DNA of 64,000 nucleotides from a candidate division Hyd24-12 bacterium UBA6080 (GTDB lineage Bacteria; Fermentibacterota; Fermentibacteria; Fermentibacterales; JCC-6), in NCBI GenBank assembly GCA_002436025.1, contig DIXM01000013.1, positions 124,001 to 188,000 of the forward strand, written 5' to 3'. A model generated the notes under the pieces. It was not told the DNA's origin and made no database searches. It saw only the letters and a list, made by a program, of their open reading frames with translations. A program made the translations under genes and the position numbers. This document shows, piece by piece, positions 1 through 7,740 of the stretch; position 1 is the first letter of the stretch; every line of letters begins with the position of its first letter.

Positions 1-371
1 CCTTCAAGAGACAAAGCCTCGTCCGACGAAAGCACCCTGTATTCGAACGGAACCGCACGCTCCACGATCTCACGAAGACACCGGCCGATCCTGTCCACGG
101 CATCGGTCTGATTGGCAACCGACACGCCCTCGAGACGGCACCGGTAACCCAGGGAGATCGCGTGTTCAACCCAGAGCTTCGCCCCGGGGAACGCCTCCCG
201 GCAGGCGAGTTCGAGCGCGAGGATCAGGCCTCTTCTATAAACCTCACGACCCTCGTCCGAATCCGGTTCAACGTTTTCTCCCCTGGAACCCGGTTCAAGG
301 GGCTGGATCAGCCCCAGTGAGTCAAACCGGGCGATCGCGGGGAGTGTCTCCAGCTTGGGGTGCTTTGTCAT
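1..371 (-). CDS. Nucleoside (uridine) kinase-like protein, N-terminal part, cut by window edge
   Basis: The gene runs off the left end of the window, and 123 N-terminal residues are visible. The ATG at 371 is preceded by an AAAGGA ribosome site about 8 bases upstream. Residues about 42-70 (AFPGAKLWVEHAISLGYRC) followed by an alternating amphipathic segment and VPFEYRVLSSDEAL resemble the ThrRS-like second domain that precedes the uridine kinase/phosphoribulokinase domain in a family of bacterial nucleoside kinases. The catalytic P-loop domain would lie outside the window, so the assignment rests only on this N-terminal domain. It could instead be another protein carrying a ThrRS-like editing fold. 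Confidence 0.55.
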   Translation of the reverse strand, partial: MTKHPKLETLPAIARFDSLGLIQPLEPGSRGENVEPDSDEGREVYRRGLILALELACREAFPGAKLWVEHAISLGYRCRLEGVSVANQTDAVDRIGRCLREIVERAVPFEYRVLSSDEALSLE

Positions 372-506
372 CTGGGTATCCTTTCCCGGCAGGCATCCTT
401 CGAACCAATCATAAAGGCACCGCCACCCGTGAGGAAGGGAGAGCCTGTAACCGCCCGAATCCGCCCGGGAAGCAATCATGTGTGCCCGAACGATGGCAGC
501 AGCCAC

Positions 507-536
507 TGTATAAGTCCATCATAAGAAGAGTTACAA
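507..536 (-). promoter_or_regulatory. Candidate sigma-70 promoter of the leftmost gene
   Basis: Read on the minus strand there is a TTGTAA box (531-536) and a TATACA box (507-512) separated by 18 bases. A transcript from here would have a leader of about 130 bases before the ATG at 371. No riboswitch fold was recognised in that leader. Confidence 0.4.
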
Positions 537-808
537 CAGTTTCTGCCCTAAGTCCGAGGGCTTCTGCGCCTAACTTGGGAGTGTTTTCTGCCCGGGTAGA
601 GTCCCTTCATGGGCAAAACCGGGGAATTGGACCAGATTTGTCTCTGGACTGATTTTATTGTGTGTATAAAATTACCTTGCCAGAATCCCACAACAATCAT
701 GCCCTTTGGTGGGGCAATGGACTGAAGGGTGTAACAACAACACACCTATCTTATCTTACGATGAGCTGTTAATACTAATCCCACAGGAGATGCCCGTTCC
801 CTAAGCCG

Positions 809-837
809 TTGACCTGACCAATCTTTGTTCCCATTAT
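809..837 (+). promoter_or_regulatory. Candidate sigma-70 promoter for the 857 gene and xseAB
   Basis: TTGACC at 809-814 and CATTAT at 832-837 are separated by exactly 17 bases. Transcription would start near 844, just before a strong GGAGGTGA ribosome site ahead of the ATG at 857. Confidence 0.5.
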
Positions 838-856
838 CCAACTTGGAGGTGATCGT

Positions 857-1243
857 ATGAATCTTGTCCTGGTGTTTTTCCTTTTCTTCTCCTCCTCCCC
901 TCCCCTGCTGGATGTGGAGGACTCTCTGGAGAGGGGGGCGACCGCCCTCTACACGGTGTCCCTTCAGGAGGGAACCGAATACTGGATCATGCTCGAGGCC
1001 GGGGGCGAGGCTCTGGAAACCGACTTCGACGTGATCGTGGCCGGGCGGGAAATGAACCTCGAGCAGTTCATGAACCTTCCGTACAGGGAGGATTTCGAAT
1101 ACGCCCGCAGTCATTCCTGCGCCGCGGGGTGTGAATCGGGGGACGAAAGCTTCACCCTCTCCGCTCAATACACCGGGGTCTACTACATCGTTGTGCACGA
1201 TGCGGGTCAGACCGGCGGCACATACCGGCTGAAGCTTCAGTAA
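857..1243 (+). CDS. Small exported beta-sandwich protein (PPC-like)
   Basis: This is a 128-residue protein with a hydrophobic N-terminus (MNLVLVFFLFF) typical of a signal peptide, so it is probably exported. The rest is beta-rich. A stretch in which an unfolding-resistant sensory string is followed by ESFTLSAQYTGVYYIVVHD and ends GGTYRLKL resembles the bacterial pre-peptidase C-terminal (PPC) domain. Two cysteines (CAAGC) could form a disulfide. A strong GGAGGTGA site precedes the ATG. It ends only 7 bases before xseA and may share its transcript, although no functional link is apparent. The domain call is by pattern only. Confidence 0.6.
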   Translation: MNLVLVFFLFFSSSPPLLDVEDSLERGATALYTVSLQEGTEYWIMLEAGGEALETDFDVIVAGREMNLEQFMNLPYREDFEYARSHSCAAGCESGDESFTLSAQYTGVYYIVVHDAGQTGGTYRLKLQ

Positions 1244-1250
1244 CCGGGGC

Positions 1251-2567
1251 ATGTCCAGGGATTTCACCGTTCTCGAGCTCAACAGGACGGCGGGAGAAAT
1301 GCTTTCAATGGCATTCCCCGAGCCCGTCTGGGTCAGGGGTGTCGTTGTCCTTGCCAAAAAGGGCAGCCCTGCAGGCCATGTTTACTTTCAGATCACCGAT
1401 CCCTGTCCCGAGGGGGGGCAAACCCCTGCCGCGGCGGATTGTGCCCTGTTCGCGGGCGAAAGGGTGAGGATAGCAAGAGAGGTCGGAAGGCTTGGCCTGC
1501 TGTTCACCATTGAAGACGGCATGGAAGCCAGGTTCCAGGTCAGCCCGGGCATCTACGAAAGGAACGGCAGGTTCTCCTACATAGTGCGCGGCTTCGATCC
1601 TGAATACACCGGTTCGGCTTCAACGATGCATTTGAAGAGGCTTGTGGAAAAGCTTCAGATGGAAGGGATACTGGGCGAGAACGGAACACTTCCCTTCCCG
1701 GAGGTGCCACTTAGAGTGGGGCTTGTTACTGCAGAGAACTCTGCCGCTGCGGAGGACTTCCTTCAGACCCTCAGGGAAAGCGGATACCCATTTGAGGTAT
1801 TTACATCCTGGGCTCCCATGCAGGGTGTTGAGACCGCAGCCGGAGTCACGGCGTCCCTGGTGAGGTTGCTCACGGTTCCTGATCTGGACGTGGCTGTCAT
1901 CACGAGGGGTGGCGGCAGCACGACGGACCTGGCGTGGTTCAACGACGAAAGCATAGCCCGCACGATAGCGCAGCTGCCATTCCCGGTCATATCAGGGATA
2001 GGCCACGAAACAGACATGACGCTGCCCGATTTTGCCGCACACACCCGTGCAAAAACGCCGACTCACGCCGCAATGATGCTGGTGAACAGCGTCGCAGGCT
2101 TCGTGGATGCCATTGAGGACAGTGCCCTGAGGCTTGGCAGGTCGGCCTCTCCCAGGCTCACATTGGAAAGGCTGAAGTTGTCGCAGCTCACATCAACGCT
2201 TGCGCGGAAGGCTGAACGACCCTCCATCCACTTCATCGGGATAATCTCCAGAGCAACGGCAATGATCCAGGGAAGGGTACTGCCCAGGGTATCGGGGCAT
2301 CACAGAGCCCTCGACCAGCTTCAGTCCAGGATATCCGGTCTGGTATCGGCGGGATTGTCGGCAAGGCTTTCATCGCTTGAGCGGATGGAAGCCACCCTGT
2401 CCGGACGGGATCCGGAGAAAATGCTGGCACTGGGCTGGTCACTGGCACTTGATTCGACAGGAAAGCCCATTTCTTCTGTATCCTCGGTCGTCCCGCGGGA
2501 CACTGTCTACCTCAGGCTTTCCGACGGAAAACTGAAGACACGAGTTGAAAAGGTGGAAAAGACTTGA
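1251..2567 (+). CDS. xseA: Exodeoxyribonuclease VII large subunit
   Basis: This is the catalytic subunit of exodeoxyribonuclease VII, which degrades single-stranded DNA to oligonucleotides in the cytoplasm during repair. The 438 residues show an N-terminal OB-fold region (about 5-110), then the conserved nuclease core with RGGGSTTDLAWFNDE and GIGHETDMTLPDFAAHTRAKTP, and a C-terminal helical region. The length fits the family. The ATG at 1251 has only a weak upstream ribosome site and lies 7 bases after the previous stop. The stop overlaps the TTG start of xseB (TTGA), indicating translational coupling of the two subunits. Confidence 0.93.
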   Translation: MSRDFTVLELNRTAGEMLSMAFPEPVWVRGVVVLAKKGSPAGHVYFQITDPCPEGGQTPAAADCALFAGERVRIAREVGRLGLLFTIEDGMEARFQVSPGIYERNGRFSYIVRGFDPEYTGSASTMHLKRLVEKLQMEGILGENGTLPFPEVPLRVGLVTAENSAAAEDFLQTLRESGYPFEVFTSWAPMQGVETAAGVTASLVRLLTVPDLDVAVITRGGGSTTDLAWFNDESIARTIAQLPFPVISGIGHETDMTLPDFAAHTRAKTPTHAAMMLVNSVAGFVDAIEDSALRLGRSASPRLTLERLKLSQLTSTLARKAERPSIHFIGIISRATAMIQGRVLPRVSGHHRALDQLQSRISGLVSAGLSARLSSLERMEATLSGRDPEKMLALGWSLALDSTGKPISSVSSVVPRDTVYLRLSDGKLKTRVEKVEKT

Positions 2568-2770
2568 AAGCGAAGAACCGGTCTTACGCCGAGATGATGG
2601 AGGAACTCACAAGGCTTGTTGATGAGGTGGGCCGCGAGGACTGCCCGGTTGACGGCCTTGAGACCAGGGTCGCCCGTGCGGCCGAGCTCATTGGTCTGCT
2701 CAGGGAAAGGCTGAAGGCAACCGAAGTTGCGGTGAAGAGCGTTCTGTCCGGCCTGGATTCAGCGGAATAG
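2564..2770 (+). CDS. xseB: Exodeoxyribonuclease VII small subunit
   Basis: This 68-residue helical protein is the non-catalytic small subunit that binds XseA. The pattern SYAEMMEELTRLVDEV, followed by a second long helix, is characteristic of the family, and the length is usual. The start is a TTG (2564-2566) inside the xseA stop, with an AAGGTGG ribosome site in the xseA 3' end. Its last 12 bases overlap the convergent glycosyltransferase gene on the other strand. Confidence 0.9.
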   Translation: MKAKNRSYAEMMEELTRLVDEVGREDCPVDGLETRVARAAELIGLLRERLKATEVAVKSVLSGLDSAE

Positions 2771-3751
2771 AGCCTTCACGCAGCGAACGACCTGATCGGT
2801 CTCAGGCCTGGTGAGCGAGACCGACCATGGCGAAAGCGGCCCGAACCTGCATGCATCATCCTTTGTGAACAGCGCTATCACAGGCACCCCCATCGCCGAA
2901 GCCACGTGCATGGGCCCACTGTCAGGGCACACGAACACGCCAAGCCCCGCCACCTTCTGTGCAAACTCCCTCACGCTCATGGGCGGCATCTTGATACCAC
3001 CCGATTGCACCAGCGCATCGGCGACACGCTCCTCCTGCGAGTTTCCCCAGAAAACCTCGACCGGTGCCAGTTCGGCAAAGCGCTCGACCAGCTCGAGGAA
3101 GAACTCGGGCGGAAAGGCCTTGTCGCCCTTGGCGCCTGGATGGATGCCTATCAGCCTGCTTCTGGGCTCTCTGGGCAGCGCCAGCCTTGGGGGCCTCCAT
3201 CTCGGCCACCCCGGCCAGACAGCCCCAACGGCATGGAGAGCCCGGCTCTCGTGCTGATCGGTTCCGGGCATTGACGAGGGTGAGCATGTGTACCACCCCG
3301 GTTCGGCTCCCAGTGGCGATCCGATGCGGTGTGGACAACCCGCAAGGGCAGTGATCACCGCTGAAGAGAGGGAAAAACCATGGGGATGCGAGGCATCGAT
3401 CACAACATCGAACCCCTGTTCCCTGAGCCGATGGACAAGCCCCAATAGCATCCAGGGTCTTCTCGCCATGGTTTTCTTGGCCACGGGGATCAGTTTCCAG
3501 CCCTGACCCTCGAGAATGGGGTGAAAGACGTTGCTGACAAGGACACTCACCTCCGCCCTGGGAAACTTCTCCCGGAGCGCGTTCAGAAGTGATGTGAGCA
3601 TCACCAGGTTTCCAAGGCGGTTGTCCACCCTTACCACCAGTATCCTCTCGGGACATGATGGGGGTCTGCCCGGCTCGCCGGATAGAAGCAGCCGTTTCAG
3701 GGGGGTCTGGAGCACACGCCGGCCCCAGCGCTCGAAACCTTTCAGGTTCAA
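2759..3751 (-). CDS. Glycosyltransferase family 9 (heptosyltransferase-like)
   Basis: This 330-residue GT-B enzyme is of the ADP-heptose:LPS heptosyltransferase family and is expected to act at the inner membrane in building lipopolysaccharide or another surface glycan. Visible motifs are the N-terminal ILVVRVDNRLGNLVML, an IGIHPGAKGDKAFP segment and the donor-site block VFVCPDSGPMHVASAMGVPV. I place the start at TTG 3751, which overlaps the miaB stop as TTGA behind a GGGGAG ribosome site; an earlier in-frame TTG at 3775 would add eight residues. The sugar and acceptor cannot be read from the sequence. Confidence 0.85.
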   Translation of the reverse strand: MNLKGFERWGRRVLQTPLKRLLLSGEPGRPPSCPERILVVRVDNRLGNLVMLTSLLNALREKFPRAEVSVLVSNVFHPILEGQGWKLIPVAKKTMARRPWMLLGLVHRLREQGFDVVIDASHPHGFSLSSAVITALAGCPHRIGSPLGAEPGWYTCSPSSMPGTDQHESRALHAVGAVWPGWPRWRPPRLALPREPRSRLIGIHPGAKGDKAFPPEFFLELVERFAELAPVEVFWGNSQEERVADALVQSGGIKMPPMSVREFAQKVAGLGVFVCPDSGPMHVASAMGVPVIALFTKDDACRFGPLSPWSVSLTRPETDQVVRCVKALFR

Positions 3752-5028
3752 ATCCTCTCCCCGTAATGCGTCCAACCGTCCGCAACGGTTATCCGTACGT
3801 CAATGAAGTTTCCAGCACTGGCACCGGCTTCTGGAACGACAACCACCCTGTTCCCCGGCGTCCTGCCCACGAGTTGACCCTCCCGGGTTCCAGGACCTGT
3901 GACAAGCACGGGAAGGCTCCGACCAACGAGAAGGGATGACTTCTCCCGCGTAATCGAATTCTGAAGCTCTTGAAGCCTGTGAAGCCTTTCAAGCCTTTCG
4001 GGAACGGGAACGGCGCCGGGCATTTCAGCTGCCCTGGTGCCCTTTCTTTCGCTGTAGCGGAAGAGAAAACCGTAATCGAAGCGGACCTCGGCGAGAAGTG
4101 AGAGACTGTCCTGGAAATCGGCTTCGGATTCTTCAGGGAAGCCGGCGATCATGTCGGTGGAGAGCACTATCCCGGGCATCCTGCCGCGCAGGATCGCTAT
4201 CTTCTCAAGGTAGGCGGCTCTTGTGTAACCCCTGTTCATGCCCTTCAGGACGGCGTCACTTCCTGACTGCGCAGGCAGGTGAATTGCCCGGCAGATATTG
4301 GTATGACACGCCATGACATCCGCCAGCTCTTCGCCAAGGTCCCTCGGATGGCTGGTAACGAACCTGACCCAGGCGGGCGCAGCGGCCTTCGCCACCGCCT
4401 CGAGAAGGCCGGGGAAGGAAACCTCTCCGCTTCTGTACGAGTTGACGTTCTGACCCAGGAGAGTGATCTCCCTGTAGCCCGATTCCACAAGACCCCTGAC
4501 TTCCCCGAGGATGGCCTCGGGCGTTCTGCTTCGCTCCCTGCCGCGCACGAAGGGAACGATGCAGTAGCTGCAGAAATTGTCGCACCCCCTTGTGATCGTA
4601 ACGAAGGCCCTTGGAAAGGTGTCCCGGATCGAAGGCAGCCCTTCGTAGTCATCGGTGCCCTGTTCCACCAGGGCCGCCCTTGAACCGGATGAAAGCAGTT
4701 CGGGAAGCCGTTGGTAGCCGTCTGGGCCGACCACGATGTCGATCTGCGGAAACCGCTTCAGAAGGTTATCGCCGTGCTCCTGCGCAACACACCCGCATAT
4801 CACGACAAGAGGTTTTCCGCCCCGGGTGCCCCCCGCCAGCTGGGTTGCCCTTCCAAGAGCCCTGACTTCAGCGCGCTCACGTACTGCGCAGGTTACCACA
4901 AGAATGACATCCGCTTTTTCAGGGCTTTCGGCTCTCTCATACCCCGAGGACAGAAGGATACCCTCCAGCTGCTGGGAATCCCTGACGTTCATCTGACAGC
5001 CGTAGACTTCCATGTGAAAGGAAGGCAT
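3748..5028 (-). CDS. miaB: tRNA-2-methylthio-N6-dimethylallyladenosine synthase
   Basis: MiaB is a radical-SAM methylthiotransferase that modifies A37 of tRNAs reading UNN codons. The 426 residues contain the auxiliary-cluster cysteines (C11 in YGCQMN, C47, C80 in CGCVAQ) and the radical-SAM cysteines C149, C153 and C156 in RGCDNFCSYC. A TRAM-like C-terminal segment follows. MiaB is separated from related MtaB/RimO proteins by the CQMN start and the RGRERSR motif. The stop overlaps the downstream glycosyltransferase start. Confidence 0.93.
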   Translation of the reverse strand: MPSFHMEVYGCQMNVRDSQQLEGILLSSGYERAESPEKADVILVVTCAVRERAEVRALGRATQLAGGTRGGKPLVVICGCVAQEHGDNLLKRFPQIDIVVGPDGYQRLPELLSSGSRAALVEQGTDDYEGLPSIRDTFPRAFVTITRGCDNFCSYCIVPFVRGRERSRTPEAILGEVRGLVESGYREITLLGQNVNSYRSGEVSFPGLLEAVAKAAAPAWVRFVTSHPRDLGEELADVMACHTNICRAIHLPAQSGSDAVLKGMNRGYTRAAYLEKIAILRGRMPGIVLSTDMIAGFPEESEADFQDSLSLLAEVRFDYGFLFRYSERKGTRAAEMPGAVPVPERLERLHRLQELQNSITREKSSLLVGRSLPVLVTGPGTREGQLVGRTPGNRVVVVPEAGASAGNFIDVRITVADGWTHYGERI

Positions 5029-5035
5029 CAGAGCA

Positions 5036-5638
5036 TCATCCCGGTATGGTGAATTCCATCACCAATCCGGCAAAGACCGGGATGCGAAGGTTATCGTCGA
5101 GCGGAAGATCGACAAGCTCGGCCAGAGCGGCCGTAATGCTTCCCGCAAGGAGCCCGCCGGGCGTGAGGACCCATCCGAGATCGCCGGACAGGGACAGAAG
5201 CAGCCAGGAAGCGCCCAGACAGGCCACAAGGGCAGACAGTGTGCCTTCAAGGGTTCTTCCCCCGAAGAGGGGGGTGACGCCGAAATGTCTCCCCACGAGG
5301 GCGGCGGAACTGTCCCCCAGGCTCAGGAACACAAGGGATGCCACGGCGATCTCGGTCCTGAAAACCATTATGGTGAGCGCAGCACTGGCAAGCACCACGG
5401 TGGACGCCGTCATTCCCCCCTCCTGTTCCTTGGGGCGAAGCATCCTTCCGAACATGGCCAGAAAGAACTTCCTGAAGACTTCGTTCCGTGCGCGGAGAAG
5501 GTCGAGAAGAAGAAGGAATAGCGCCGCCGCACACAGAAAAAGTACCATGTCGGTGCGCTGGAAGAACACCGCGGCCACGGGAATGACCACGGACGCCGCA
5601 TGAACGGCTTTTCTCAGTATCTCTTCGAAGAGGGGCAT
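5036..5638 (-). CDS. Dolichol/phytol kinase-like membrane protein
   Basis: This 200-residue integral membrane protein has about six hydrophobic segments. The motif SLGDSSAALVGRHFG, followed closely by GRTLEGTLSALVA, is the CTP-dependent lipid kinase signature found in dolichol kinase, phytol kinase and diacylglycerol kinase Dgk1; a relation to phosphatidate cytidylyltransferase is also possible. It probably phosphorylates a polyprenol or other lipid alcohol at the membrane. It sits 7 bases upstream of miaB and 5 bases downstream of the PorV-like gene, so it is part of a single minus-strand operon. The substrate is unknown. Confidence 0.7.
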   Translation of the reverse strand: MPLFEEILRKAVHAASVVIPVAAVFFQRTDMVLFLCAAALFLLLLDLLRARNEVFRKFFLAMFGRMLRPKEQEGGMTASTVVLASAALTIMVFRTEIAVASLVFLSLGDSSAALVGRHFGVTPLFGGRTLEGTLSALVACLGASWLLLSLSGDLGWVLTPGGLLAGSITAALAELVDLPLDDNLRIPVFAGLVMEFTIPG

Positions 5639-5643
5639 TTCTT

Positions 5644-6726
5644 TCAGAAACCGATACCGACGCTGAACCTGTGAGTGTTCTCCAGTTCGTCGTGACCCAG
5701 CCAGGCGTAGTCAAGGGAAACCGGCCGTCCGAACAGCCCGATCTTAAGACCGATGCCCGCCGTCATGTTGCCTTCGCTGGAACCAAGCCTGAGCCCGACA
5801 GTGTCACGGATCAGCAGTTCGAGACCGGCCCTGGTGTCAAGGCTGACTTCGCCCCTGCTGTACTGGGCCGAGTACTTGCGGCCCTCGAACCTGAAATCGC
5901 CGTCGAGACCCACGGTGAGCACCGATGAGAACTTGCGCAGGGGAATGGCAAAGGCTGTGCCGACCTTGGCGGTGGGGTTCACGACCTCGGTGTGACCGTT
6001 GTTCCAGAACAGGTGGGTTCCGGTGATGTCCTGCAGGTTGAGACCCACCGAAAAGGCTGATGTTGGCTTCCAGAGAAGGGCGGCGTCGAGGCCGAGCCCC
6101 CAGGCGCTGTAGTCCATGAGATCGCGGTAGACCATTTTAACGTTGGCCCCGATGGAAAAGTCTTCAGAAAGGGGTCTGGCCCAGGAAAGGTACAGCGCGT
6201 TGTCGGATGCGCTTTGCCAGGTGATGCGGCCCTCGTCGTAGATGATCTCTTCCCCCGGATCCCACTGGTCGTTGCCCTCGGTTCCGCCGGGGTTTGTGTC
6301 GGGGTCGTAGTCGTCGTTGCCGGAATCTCCCGGTTCACCCTGGCCATCAAGGCCGAAAACGCCGTCAGCGCCGGTGTCGTACCACTCCAGATCGTTGGTG
6401 TTGGCTATGCTGCCAAGATCGGTCCTGAAAAAGGAAGCCCCGAGCGCGTCGGTTCCGAGCTTTCTGGTGTAGGCGAGGTAATCGTAGGAGATGAGACCGC
6501 CGAACCTCTCGGAATGCATGAAGGATGCGGTCTGGCCGGTGGTGACCGTAAGACCGGCCGGATTCCAGTAGCCCGCGGTCCCGTCATCGCTGATCGCCGA
6601 GAATGCTCCGCCCATTCCGAGGGCACGGGCACCGGCGCCCACGTACATGAACTCACCGGCATACTTTGCGCCGAATGCGGTGCCGAAGGTCAGCACGGCT
6701 GAAATGGCCACCAGTGGTGTTTTCAC
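5644..6726 (-). CDS. PorV/PorQ-type outer-membrane beta-barrel protein
   Basis: This 360-residue protein has a signal peptide ending near AFGA, followed by the family hallmark GAGARALGMGGAFSAISDD and YWNPAGL. The rest is a series of amphipathic strands ending in an aromatic C-terminal residue (SVGIGF), as expected of an outer-membrane barrel. PorV-type proteins serve type IX secretion or lipid and small-molecule passage in FCB bacteria. An acidic, Asp/Gly-rich insert at about residues 120-160 (DSGNDDYDPD, GNDQWDPGEE) looks like a calcium-binding loop. The GTG start overlaps the PilZ stop as GTGA. Confidence 0.8.
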   Translation of the reverse strand: MKTPLVAISAVLTFGTAFGAKYAGEFMYVGAGARALGMGGAFSAISDDGTAGYWNPAGLTVTTGQTASFMHSERFGGLISYDYLAYTRKLGTDALGASFFRTDLGSIANTNDLEWYDTGADGVFGLDGQGEPGDSGNDDYDPDTNPGGTEGNDQWDPGEEIIYDEGRITWQSASDNALYLSWARPLSEDFSIGANVKMVYRDLMDYSAWGLGLDAALLWKPTSAFSVGLNLQDITGTHLFWNNGHTEVVNPTAKVGTAFAIPLRKFSSVLTVGLDGDFRFEGRKYSAQYSRGEVSLDTRAGLELLIRDTVGLRLGSSEGNMTAGIGLKIGLFGRPVSLDYAWLGHDELENTHRFSVGIGF

Positions 6727-7064
6727 AACTTGCTCCCGTCGACCAGGTCACTGATGAGTTTTCTGTCCTCGAGACTGATCCGTGTGTAGAAAAGACCAAC
6801 ACCCCAGGATCCGTCGGGCTGCTCCTCCTCGCGAATGACTACTGCCCTTGCTTCGATCTCGATCCGGGAGAGCATCATCCTGACATCGACCCTGGTGAGA
6901 TCGCCCAGGGGAGTGGAACAGATGCAGTAAAGACCGGAGGCGCTCACGTTGAGCGCGGTGACGGGAAGCGACGGCATTCCGGGAGTACTGAGAAAGACCG
7001 AGACTTCACCGGCACTGCGCTTTTCAGCTCGTCTCTCGGATTGAATCAGTGCATCCTCGTTCAT
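6723..7064 (-). CDS. PilZ domain protein, predicted c-di-GMP receptor
   Basis: This 113-residue single-domain PilZ protein carries both ligand-binding motifs: RxxxR (R12-R16 in ERRAEKR) and N-x-S-x-x-G (N39 to G44 in NVSASG). It is therefore predicted to bind cyclic di-GMP in the cytoplasm. I chose ATG 7064 because a GAGGTAGGA ribosome site lies just upstream; a longer frame opens at 7139 but its extra residues look non-coding. It is the first gene of the run with the PorV-like protein, and its stop overlaps that gene's start. The nearby degenerate EAL-GGDEF protein at 22454 is a possible functional partner. Confidence 0.82.
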   Translation of the reverse strand: MNEDALIQSERRAEKRSAGEVSVFLSTPGMPSLPVTALNVSASGLYCICSTPLGDLTRVDVRMMLSRIEIEARAVVIREEEQPDGSWGVGLFYTRISLEDRKLISDLVDGSKL

Positions 7065-7251
7065 ATAAGGTCCTACCTCGGTGCATGGTGAATGGTTCCC
7101 CGGAGAGTCCCGCAACGCACTGCAAGGAATATATGGCATGCGTCCTGATGAAGCGAAACATGAAAAACCAGGCGCATTTCCTGCGTAAAACCCTGCTCTC
7201 GGGCCTCATTGCGGAAAGATACCCATTCCCCTATGTTCCGCAAGGTCAATC

Positions 7252-7280
7252 TTGACAGTGCAGGGTTTTTGTCAAAGTAT
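7252..7280 (+). promoter_or_regulatory. Candidate promoter for the 7331 membrane protein
   Basis: A perfect TTGACA (7252-7257) is followed after 17 bases by AAGTAT, a poor -10; a TATACC sequence lies slightly further down. It is in the 266-base divergent gap between the PilZ gene and the small membrane protein. Confidence 0.35.
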
Positions 7281-7330
7281 ACCGCTGTATGCCGGGGTCC
7301 GGCTTCTCAACACCAATGAAAGAGGGGAAA

Positions 7331-7690
7331 ATGAACGAGTTCAATATCAGCCCCAAGGAGATCGAAGAGGGCAAGACCATGGGCGGCGTGGCCTACATAA
7401 CCTGGATCGGCCTGCTCATTGCTTTCATCACCGGGAAAGAGAACCGTTACGTCATGTATCACGTCCAGCAGGCTCTCATCGTTCTTCTCTTCGCCCTGCT
7501 CACCCCCATCCCGGTGCTCGGATGGATCATCGGTGTAGGCTGCCTTGTTCTCGCCATCATCGGTCTTCTCAACGGTTTCGGCGGCAAAGTCAAGCCGGTT
7601 CCCATCATCGGCACCATCGGCTACAAGTTCAACCTTGTGAAGCCTGCCGCTGCAACTTCCCAGAGCGCCGGCACGCCCGACGTCCAGTAG
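7331..7690 (+). CDS. Small membrane protein, DUF4870/Tic20-like
   Basis: This 119-residue protein has three hydrophobic segments separated by a conserved-looking loop TGKENRYVMYHVQQAL. That arrangement is typical of small DUF4870-like (Tic20-like) membrane proteins in which a membrane-embedded aromatic His/Gln motif precedes the second helix. The function is unknown. ATG 7331 is preceded by AGAGGGGAAA; an in-frame ATG at 7289 exists but has no ribosome site. The gene stands alone, with its own promoter-like sequence and an efficient terminator directly after it. Confidence 0.72.
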   Translation: MNEFNISPKEIEEGKTMGGVAYITWIGLLIAFITGKENRYVMYHVQQALIVLLFALLTPIPVLGWIIGVGCLVLAIIGLLNGFGGKVKPVPIIGTIGYKFNLVKPAAATSQSAGTPDVQ

Positions 7691-7711
7691 CTGATTCTTT
7701 CGGAGTTTCCA

Positions 7712-7740
7712 GGGGGCGGTTTCGACCGCCCCCTTTCTTA
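7712..7740 (+). terminator. Rho-independent terminator
   Basis: There is a perfect 9-base-pair GC-rich stem (7712-7720 with 7725-7733) closed by a UUCG tetraloop and followed by TTTCTT. It ends the membrane-protein transcript and overlaps the end of the convergent GHMP kinase gene. Confidence 0.85.

Larger units (their letters stand above)
372..856. other. 485-base intergenic region with divergent promoters
   Basis: This gap separates the leftmost minus-strand gene from the plus-strand run beginning at 857. It contains one candidate promoter for each direction and several short GC hairpins (for example around 590-615 and 700-716). No convincing coding sequence is seen: the open frames here lack a ribosome site and have no recognisable protein. 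The stretch around 610-650 superficially resembles parts of a riboswitch but does not match a consensus I know. Confidence 0.5.

Noticed and set aside
600..660. Possible c-di-GMP (GEMM) riboswitch in the 372-856 gap
   Set aside because: A few consensus-like bases (GGCAAA, GGGG-GAA) occur, but the required second-stem and GRCGCAAAGC motif is absent.
7065..7139. Longer PilZ protein starting at 7139
   Set aside because: The extra 25 residues look non-coding, while ATG 7064 has a good ribosome site.
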